From: CAISIP01 sp046594635
Lineage (GTDB): Bacteria; Pseudomonadota; Gammaproteobacteria; Burkholderiales; Burkholderiaceae_C
NCBI GenBank assembly: GCA_046594635.1
Contig: JBKJRR010000439.1
Coordinates: 1 to 11,522, forward strand
Length of the DNA stretch: 11,522 bases
Reading direction: 5' to 3'
In this document: positions 6,822-11,522 of the stretch, piece after piece
Numbering within the stretch: the first letter of the stretch is position 1
How the letters are laid out: every line of letters begins with the position of its first letter
The notes under the pieces: generated by a model
The model's database searches: none
The model's input: the letters and a program-made list of their open reading frames with translations, nothing else
Told to the model about the DNA's origin: nothing
Translations under genes and position numbers: made by a program

Positions 6822-9728
6822 ATGCAGACAGCCCAAAACACCCCGACTTCCCAGCAACACAGCCCCAGCCCCAGCTCGAGGACCTCCATGTCCTCTGCCC
6901 ATGCCAATACAGCGTTGGCCCATTTCCAGATCATCCGGCGCAATGGCGCTGTGGTGCCATTCGAGCCCAACAAAATCGCCGTGGCCATGATGAAAGCCTT
7001 CCTGGCGGTGCATGGGACCCATGGTGCGGCCTCGGCCAGCGTACGCGAGATGGTCGAGGAGCTGACCCAGACCGTGGTGCGTGCGCTGGTGCGCTCGCGT
7101 CCGGGTGGCGGCACCTTTCATATCGAAGACGTCCAGGACCATGTCGAGTTGGGCCTCATGCGCGGCGGGCACCATGAAATTGCACGGGCCTATGTGCTGT
7201 ATCGCGAGAAGCGCTCGCAGGAGCGCGCCAGCAAGTTCGAGCAGGACAAGCCCAGGGCCGCGCAGTTGTTTGCTGTCGACAACGGCCAGCGCGTACCGTT
7301 GGACATGGACTGGCTGCAAGGCCTGATCCAGGCGGCCTGTGAAGGACTCGGTCCGGATATCCGCTTCGAACCCATCCTCGCCGAGACCTTGCGCAATCTG
7401 TACGATGGTGTGCCGATGGACGAGGTCTACAAGGCCTCGGTGCTGGCAGCGCGCACACTGATCGAGAAAGATCCCGATTACACCTACGCCACAGCACGAT
7501 TGCTGTTCCACACCATCGCCAAGGAAGTGCTGGGCCATGACGTCGCGCCATCCGAGATGGGCCCGGCCTATGCCGAGTATTTCCCGCAGTTCGTGCGCAA
7601 GGGTGTCGCTGCCGAGTTGCTCGACGAACGCCTGCAACAGTTCGATCTGCAGCGCCTGGGCGCGGCGCTCAAGCCCGAGCGTGACCTGCAATTCGACTAC
7701 CTTGGCCTGCAGACGCTGTATGACCGCTATTTCCTGCACATCAGCAAAACCCGCATCGAGTTGCCGCAGGCGTTCTTCATGCGCGTGGCGATGGGGCTGT
7801 CGCTCAATGAAATCGACCGCGAGGCGCGCGCCATCGAGTTCTACGAGATCCTGTCGTCGTTTGACTTCATGTCCAGCACTCCGACGCTGTTCAACAGCGG
7901 AACCCTGCGTTCGCAACTGTCGTCCTGCTACCTGACCACCGTGCCGGACGATCTGGACGGCATCTACGAGTCGATCAAGGAAAACGCGCTGCTGTCCAAA
8001 TTTGCCGGCGGCCTGGGCAACGACTGGACGCGTGTGCGCGCACTGGGTTCGCGCATCAAGGGCACGAACGGCGAATCCCAGGGCGTGGTGCCCTTCCTCA
8101 AGGTTGTCAACGATACCGCGGTGGCAGTCAACCAGGGCGGCAAACGCAAGGGTGCGGTATGCACCTACCTGGAAACCTGGCATCTGGACATCGAGGAATT
8201 TCTGGAGTTGCGCAAGAACACCGGCGATGACCGTCGGCGCACGCACGACATGAACACCGCCAACTGGATTCCGGACCTGTTCATGCGTCGCGTCATGGAA
8301 AAAGGCAACTGGACGCTGTTCTCGCCATCCAATGTGCCTGACCTGCACGACAAGTTTGGCGCCGATTTCGAGCGCGCCTACGTGGCCTACGAAGAGCAGG
8401 CAGCGCGCGGCGAGATCAAACCCTCGCGCACGCTGGCGGCATCCGACCTGTGGCGCAAGATGCTGACCATGTTGTTCGAGACCGGCCATCCGTGGATCAC
8501 GTTCAAGGATGCGTGCAACGTGCGCTCGCCGCAGCAACACGTCGGTGTCGTGCATTCGTCGAATCTGTGCACCGAGATCACGCTCAACACCAGCGATACC
8601 GAAACTGCGGTCTGCAACCTGGGTTCGATCAATCTGTTGCAGCACCTCAAGGACGGTGCGATGGACCACGAAAAACTGCGCCGCACGATTGGCATTGCCA
8701 TGCGCATGCTGGACAACGTCATTGACATCAACTACTACGCGGTCAAGAAGGCGCGCGACTCCAACCTGCGCCATCGCCCGGTGGGCCTGGGCGTGATGGG
8801 TTTCCAGGACAGCCTGTACAAGCTGCGGATTCCTTATGCCAGCGACGCGGCGGTGGAGTTTGCCGACCGATCCATGGAGGCGGTCTGCTACTTCGCTTAT
8901 TGGGCGTCGACCGAACTGGCCCGCGAGCGCGGCCGCTACTCCAGTTTCAAGGGCTCCTTGTGGGACCGCGGCATTCTGCCGATTGACACGCTGGACATGT
9001 TGGCCTCCGCTCGTGGCGGTTATGTCGAGGTCGACCGTTCGTCGACGATGGACTGGGACGCATTGCGCAGCAAGATTGCCCAGGACGGCATGCGCAACTC
9101 CAACTGCGTTGCGATCGCGCCGACTGCGACGATCTCCAACATCATCGGCGTGGACGCGTCGATCGAACCATGCTTCGGCAATCTGTCGGTCAAGTCCAAC
9201 CTGTCGGGCGAGTTCACCGTCATCAACGGCAGCCTGGTGCACGACCTCAAGCGCCTGGGCCTGTGGGACGACGTGATGGTGATGGACCTGAAACATTTCG
9301 ATGGCTCGCTGCAACCGATCGACCGCGTGCCGCAGGAGATCAAGTCGCTGTATGCCACCGCGTTCGAAGTCGAGACGCAATGGCTGGTCGAAGCCGCCGC
9401 GCGGCGCCAGAAATGGATCGACCAGGCGCAGTCGCTCAACATCTACATGGCGGGTGCTTCGGGCAAGAAGCTCGACGACACCTACAAGCTGGCCTGGGTG
9501 CGCGGTTTGAAGACAACGTATTACCTGCGCACGCAATCGGCCACCCATGCCGAGAAATCCACTGTGGCATCAGGGCGCATGAACGCCGTGTCATCGGGTG
9601 CAGGTGATGCACCCATGAGTGCACTCGACAAGGCCGCGGCGGCTTCGCGCGAACAACTCGCGGCGAGCCCGGCCACTGACGTGAAGTTCTGTGGAGTCGA
9701 CGATCCGACCTGCGAGGCGTGCCAGTAA
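6822..9728 (+). CDS. nrdA: Ribonucleoside-diphosphate reductase subunit alpha (class Ia)
   Basis: NrdA reduces ribonucleoside diphosphates to deoxyribonucleotides, using a radical supplied by NrdB. The 968-residue length matches the long Pseudomonas-type enzyme rather than E. coli NrdA (761). An N-terminal ATP-cone occupies about 35-130 (IIRRNGAVVPFEPNKI). A second, partial cone-like region follows at about 148-235. The barrel holds redox C369 (SSCYLTT), active-site N581, C583 and E585 in SSNLCTEITL, and partner C598 (AVCNLGS). Radical-transfer Y900 and Y901 lie in TTYYLRTQ. The C-terminus CEACQ provides the shuttle cysteines C964 and C967. The start at 6822 follows ACGAGG with an 8-nt gap; M23 (6888) is an alternative. 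An NrdR-type operator precedes it. nrdB follows after 127 bp. Confidence 0.97.
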   Translation: MQTAQNTPTSQQHSPSPSSRTSMSSAHANTALAHFQIIRRNGAVVPFEPNKIAVAMMKAFLAVHGTHGAASASVREMVEELTQTVVRALVRSRPGGGTFHIEDVQDHVELGLMRGGHHEIARAYVLYREKRSQERASKFEQDKPRAAQLFAVDNGQRVPLDMDWLQGLIQAACEGLGPDIRFEPILAETLRNLYDGVPMDEVYKASVLAARTLIEKDPDYTYATARLLFHTIAKEVLGHDVAPSEMGPAYAEYFPQFVRKGVAAELLDERLQQFDLQRLGAALKPERDLQFDYLGLQTLYDRYFLHISKTRIELPQAFFMRVAMGLSLNEIDREARAIEFYEILSSFDFMSSTPTLFNSGTLRSQLSSCYLTTVPDDLDGIYESIKENALLSKFAGGLGNDWTRVRALGSRIKGTNGESQGVVPFLKVVNDTAVAVNQGGKRKGAVCTYLETWHLDIEEFLELRKNTGDDRRRTHDMNTANWIPDLFMRRVMEKGNWTLFSPSNVPDLHDKFGADFERAYVAYEEQAARGEIKPSRTLAASDLWRKMLTMLFETGHPWITFKDACNVRSPQQHVGVVHSSNLCTEITLNTSDTETAVCNLGSINLLQHLKDGAMDHEKLRRTIGIAMRMLDNVIDINYYAVKKARDSNLRHRPVGLGVMGFQDSLYKLRIPYASDAAVEFADRSMEAVCYFAYWASTELARERGRYSSFKGSLWDRGILPIDTLDMLASARGGYVEVDRSSTMDWDALRSKIAQDGMRNSNCVAIAPTATISNIIGVDASIEPCFGNLSVKSNLSGEFTVINGSLVHDLKRLGLWDDVMVMDLKHFDGSLQPIDRVPQEIKSLYATAFEVETQWLVEAAARRQKWIDQAQSLNIYMAGASGKKLDDTYKLAWVRGLKTTYYLRTQSATHAEKSTVASGRMNAVSSGAGDAPMSALDKAAAASREQLAASPATDVKFCGVDDPTCEACQ

Positions 9729-9787
9729 TTCGTGATTGCAAAACGCCCGCCTTGCGCGTGCGCGATGCAATTGAGCAACACATATTT

Positions 9788-9827
9788 GCAGCGAAGCACA
9801 TGAACACTTTTAATTTCATGTCGCTGC
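9788..9827 (+). other. Hairpin in the nrdA-nrdB spacer
   Basis: GCAGCGA (9788-9794) pairs with TCGCTGC (9821-9827). Inside, after a 4-nt bulge, CATGAA (9799-9804) pairs with TTCATG (9815-9820) around a 10-nt AT-rich loop. That gives 13 base pairs in two blocks. No T run follows, so it is unlikely to be a full terminator. It may act as a processing or stabilising element, or as attenuating structure between the two cistrons. A separate short pair, ATTGCA (9736-9741) with TGCAAT (9766-9771), is weaker. Confidence 0.45.
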
Positions 9828-9836
9828 TCTGATAAT
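9808..9836 (+). promoter_or_regulatory. Possible weak promoter for nrdB
   Basis: GATAAT (9831-9836) is 5 of 6 to the -10 consensus. The hexamer 17 bp upstream, TTTTAA (9808-9813), is a poor -35. A start near 9843 would leave a leader of about 13 nt with GGAAA before the nrdB ATG. No NrdR box is visible in this spacer. nrdB is more simply read from the nrdA promoter; this is a low-grade candidate. Confidence 0.2.
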
Positions 9837-9855
9837 TCGCAGATTGGAAACCTCT

Positions 9856-11043
9856 ATGTTGACCTGGGACGAAGAAGTCAAGCCCACACCGCCAACGTCT
9901 TTTTCTCGCGACCCGCATGCGGGCCGCTCGATGGTGTCTCCGCCGCAATTGCCGACCAAGCGTGTTCTGGATGATGGCGCGGCAATGCCGGCAGCAACCG
10001 CAGCCGCTGTCAACGCAACCGCACCCCGTCGCGTCAACGCTGCCGACAAACGCATCATCAACGGCAAGACCGACGTCAACCAGCTGGTGCCGTTCAAGTA
10101 CAAGTGGGCCTGGGAAAAGTACCTGGCCAGCTGCGCCAATCACTGGATGCCGCAAGAGGTGAACATGACGCGCGACATCGCGTTGTGGAAAGATCCAGCC
10201 GGCCTGACCGAAGACGAGCGCCGCATCGTCAAGCGCAACCTCGGCTTTTTTGTCACCGCCGACTCGCTGGCTGCCAACAACATCGTGCTGGGAAGTTATC
10301 GCCACATCACGGCGCCCGAATGCCGCCAGTTCCTGTTGCGCCAGGCGTTCGAAGAAGCCATCCACACACACGCGTATCAGTACATCGTCGAGTCGCTGGG
10401 GCTGGACGAGAGCGAGATCTTCAATGCCTACAACGAGGTCGCCTCGATCCGCAACAAGGATCAGTTCCTGATCCCGTTCATCGAGACCTTGACCAATCCG
10501 CATTTCACGACCGGCACGCTGGACAACGACCAGAAGCTGCTCAAGTCACTGATCGTGTTCGCCTGCCTGATGGAAGGCCTGTTCTTCTATGTCGGGTTCA
10601 CGCAGATCCTGGCGCTGGGCCGGCAGAACAAGATGACTGGCGCGGCGGAGCAGTACCAGTACATCCTGCGCGACGAATCCATGCATTGCAACTTCGGCAT
10701 CGACCTGATCAACCAGATCAAGCTTGAGAATCCGCTGTTGTGGACGCCCACGTTCAAGGCCGAGATCCGTGACCTGTTCGAGCAGGCCGTGGCGCTTGAG
10801 TATCAATACGCCGAAGACACCATGCCGCGTGGCGTGCTGGGCATGAACGCATCGATGTTCAAGGGTTACCTGCGCTACATCGCCAACCGGCGCGCGACCC
10901 AGATCGGTATGGAGGCCCTGTATCCAAACGAAGAAAATCCGTTCCCCTGGATGAGCGAGATGATCGACTTGAAGAAGGAGCGCAACTTCTTCGAGACGCG
11001 TGTCATCGAGTACCAGTCCGGTGGTGCCTTGTCCTGGGATTGA
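9856..11043 (+). CDS. nrdB: Ribonucleoside-diphosphate reductase subunit beta (class Ia)
   Basis: NrdB houses the di-iron tyrosyl radical cofactor that starts catalysis in NrdA. The 395-residue product shows every expected residue: D136 (VTADSLAANN), E167 and H170 with radical Y174 in EEAIHTHAYQYI, E240 (MEGLFFYVGF), and E274 with H277 (RDESMHCNFG). The tyrosine and its spacing from the ligands match E. coli Y122, so this is a tyrosyl-radical enzyme rather than a radical-free class. The C-terminal tail EYQSGGALSWD carries the tyrosine used in radical transfer and the NrdA-binding end. Residues 10-65 form an Ala/Pro-rich variable linker, which explains the extra length over E. coli (376). The ATG at 9856 follows GGAAA with a 5-nt gap. 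A TTG at 9844 is in frame but less likely. Confidence 0.97.
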   Translation: MLTWDEEVKPTPPTSFSRDPHAGRSMVSPPQLPTKRVLDDGAAMPAATAAAVNATAPRRVNAADKRIINGKTDVNQLVPFKYKWAWEKYLASCANHWMPQEVNMTRDIALWKDPAGLTEDERRIVKRNLGFFVTADSLAANNIVLGSYRHITAPECRQFLLRQAFEEAIHTHAYQYIVESLGLDESEIFNAYNEVASIRNKDQFLIPFIETLTNPHFTTGTLDNDQKLLKSLIVFACLMEGLFFYVGFTQILALGRQNKMTGAAEQYQYILRDESMHCNFGIDLINQIKLENPLLWTPTFKAEIRDLFEQAVALEYQYAEDTMPRGVLGMNASMFKGYLRYIANRRATQIGMEALYPNEENPFPWMSEMIDLKKERNFFETRVIEYQSGGALSWD

Positions 11044-11076
11044 AGGTAGGCAAGACAGTCATGGCAATCCGAATTT

Positions 11077-11119
11077 CATGTGATGCTGCAGGCCGCGTAG
11101 ACGGGCGTGGCATCACGTG
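11077..11119 (+). other. Inverted repeat 1 in the nrdB to H1-like gene spacer
   Basis: The 13-nt arm at 11077-11089 (CATGTGATGCTGC) pairs with 11107-11119 (GTGGCATCACGTG), counting three G-U wobbles, around a 17-nt loop. It lies 34 bp after the nrdB stop. It has no T tail. It could protect the nrdAB mRNA 3' end or belong to the leader of the next gene. Confidence 0.45.
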
Positions 11120-11127
11120 TGACCCCA

Positions 11128-11161
11128 TTCAAGGTGCTGGGATAAGGCCCAACACCCTGAA
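11128..11161 (+). terminator. Inverted repeat 2, possible nrdAB terminator stem without a T run
   Basis: TTCAAGGTGCTGGG (11128-11141) and CCCAACACCCTGAA (11148-11161) pair at 12 of 14 positions around a 6-nt loop (ATAAGG). It is the most terminator-like stem after nrdB, but the sequence that follows (TCGCTTCATG) is not T-rich. Terminator activity is therefore inference. Confidence 0.35.
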
Positions 11162-11162
11162 T

Positions 11163-11192
11163 CGCTTCATGTGCTCCAACAGGCATGAAGTG
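11163..11192 (+). other. Inverted repeat 3 just upstream of the H1-like gene
   Basis: CGCTTCATG (11163-11171) pairs with CATGAAGTG (11184-11192), 9 bp including one G-U, around a 12-nt loop. TGCTCTTTGTT follows partly within and after the stem, a modest T-rich tail. It ends 18 bp before the Shine-Dalgarno of the next gene. It could be a weak terminator or, more interestingly, part of that gene's leader. Confidence 0.4.
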
Positions 11193-11221
11193 CTCTTTGT
11201 TACTTGATCAAGGAGAAAATG

Positions 11222-11522
11222 ATGGCAACTGCAAAAAAACCGGCGGCTAAAAAAGCTGCCCCCGCGAAGAAGGCTCCGGCCAAGAAAGCCGTAGCGAAGA
11301 AAGCTCCGGCCAAGAAAGCTGCAGCGAAGAAAGCTCCAGCCAAGAAGGTAGCAGCGAAAAAGGCTCCTGCGAAGAAGGCAGCAGCCAAGAAGGCCCCGGC
11401 GAAAAAGGTCGTAGCGAAGAAAGCCCCGGCTAAAAAGGTCGTAGCGAAGAAGGCTCCTGCGAAGAAAGCAGCAGCCAAGAAAGCTCCTGCGAAAAAGGCA
11501 GCGGCCAAGAAGGCGCCTGCGA
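11222..11522 (+). CDS. Histone H1-like DNA-binding protein (partial, runs off window)
   Basis: A strong AAGGAG (11210-11215) precedes two adjacent in-frame ATGs at 11219 and 11222; spacing favours 11222. One hundred codons are visible with no stop. After MATAKKPAAKKAAPA, the protein alternates KKAPA with KK(A/V)(A/V)A: 17 pentads, a 10-residue and 30-bp period from 11267 to the edge. Composition is almost only Lys, Ala, Pro and Val, strongly basic and without hydrophobic core or cysteine. This is the tail-like architecture of bacterial H1-like proteins (Bordetella BpH1, Chlamydia HctB, Pseudomonas AlgP), which bind and condense DNA non-specifically. Lys, Ala and Pro codons vary between repeats. 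The total length and C-terminus are unknown. The long minus-strand frame across 11200-11508 is only the complement of these repeats. Confidence 0.9.
   Translation, partial: MATAKKPAAKKAAPAKKAPAKKAVAKKAPAKKAAAKKAPAKKVAAKKAPAKKAAAKKAPAKKVVAKKAPAKKVVAKKAPAKKAAAKKAPAKKAAAKKAPA
11267..11522. repeat. Tandem 30-bp degenerate repeat within the H1-like gene
   Basis: About eight and a half units of 30 bp encode KKAPA plus KK(A/V)(A/V)A. Units differ at synonymous positions (AAA/AAG, GCT/GCC/GCG/GCA, CCG/CCA/CCT) and at the two central residues of the second pentad. Such arrays expand and contract by slippage or recombination and usually vary in copy number between strains. The array continues beyond the window. 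Confidence 0.88.

Noticed and set aside
6751..6990. An upstream ATG frame that overlaps the nrdA start out of frame, considered as a regulatory leader ORF
   Set aside because: No Shine-Dalgarno before 6751, composition changes at the overlap, and the length beyond nrdA's start is explained by chance openness.
6404..7114. A minus-strand frame crossing the nrdA promoter and start
   Set aside because: It runs through the NrdR boxes, promoter and the nrdA start, and has no recognisable protein features.
6678..9548. A 956-codon open frame on the minus strand opposite nrdA
   Set aside because: It is the complement of a fully supported NrdA. GC-rich codon use leaves the antisense frame free of stops, and the translation is Arg/His/Gln/Val-rich with no recognisable domain.

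Overview
The window is ordinary, GC-rich, densely coding bacterial chromosome. The protein signatures point to a betaproteobacterium of the order Burkholderiales, probably near Bordetella, Achromobacter or another member of the Alcaligenaceae. The clues are a NrdB that begins MLTWDEEVKPT with an Ala/Pro-rich N-terminal linker, a 968-residue NrdA with two ATP-cone regions, the gene order ffh | ypjD-PP0621-pilS-pilR-ampD, and a Lys/Ala/Pro histone H1-like gene after nrdB. This placement comes from recalled family features, not from a database search.

Layout. (1) Positions 70-1434, minus strand: ffh, the protein subunit of the signal recognition particle. (2) Positions 1523-6407, plus strand: five tightly packed genes that look like one operon. 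They encode a CcsA/YpjD-type membrane protein, a small membrane-anchored Cys4 protein (PP0621 type), a PilS-like histidine kinase, a PilR-like sigma-54 activator, and the AmpD anhydromuramyl-peptide amidase. Spacings are a 4-bp overlap, an 8-bp gap, a 4-bp overlap and a 14-bp overlap. (3) Positions 6408-6821: noncoding. It ends in a clear sigma-70 promoter carrying two NrdR-type boxes 32 bp apart centre to centre. (4) Positions 6822-9728 and 9856-11043: nrdA and nrdB, the class Ia ribonucleotide reductase. The gap between them holds a hairpin and a possible weak promoter. (5) Positions 11044-11221: a spacer with three consecutive inverted repeats. (6) Position 11222 to the window end: the first 100 codons of a histone H1-like gene made of alternating KKAPA and KK(A/V)(A/V)A pentads. 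It is cut off by the window edge.

How the genes fit together. ffh and the ypjD operon diverge from an 88-bp region. The kinase and regulator are translationally coupled and are an obvious two-component pair; their target genes are not in the window. NrdA and NrdB supply dNTPs and appear to be under NrdR repression. The H1-like protein probably coats DNA, so the right half has a DNA-synthesis and nucleoid theme.

I found no new defence system, mobile element, CRISPR array, RNA gene or phage remnant. The points most worth a second look are the NrdR operator layout, the hairpin-rich spacer before the H1-like gene, the periodic structure of that gene, and a degenerate G1 box in the kinase.
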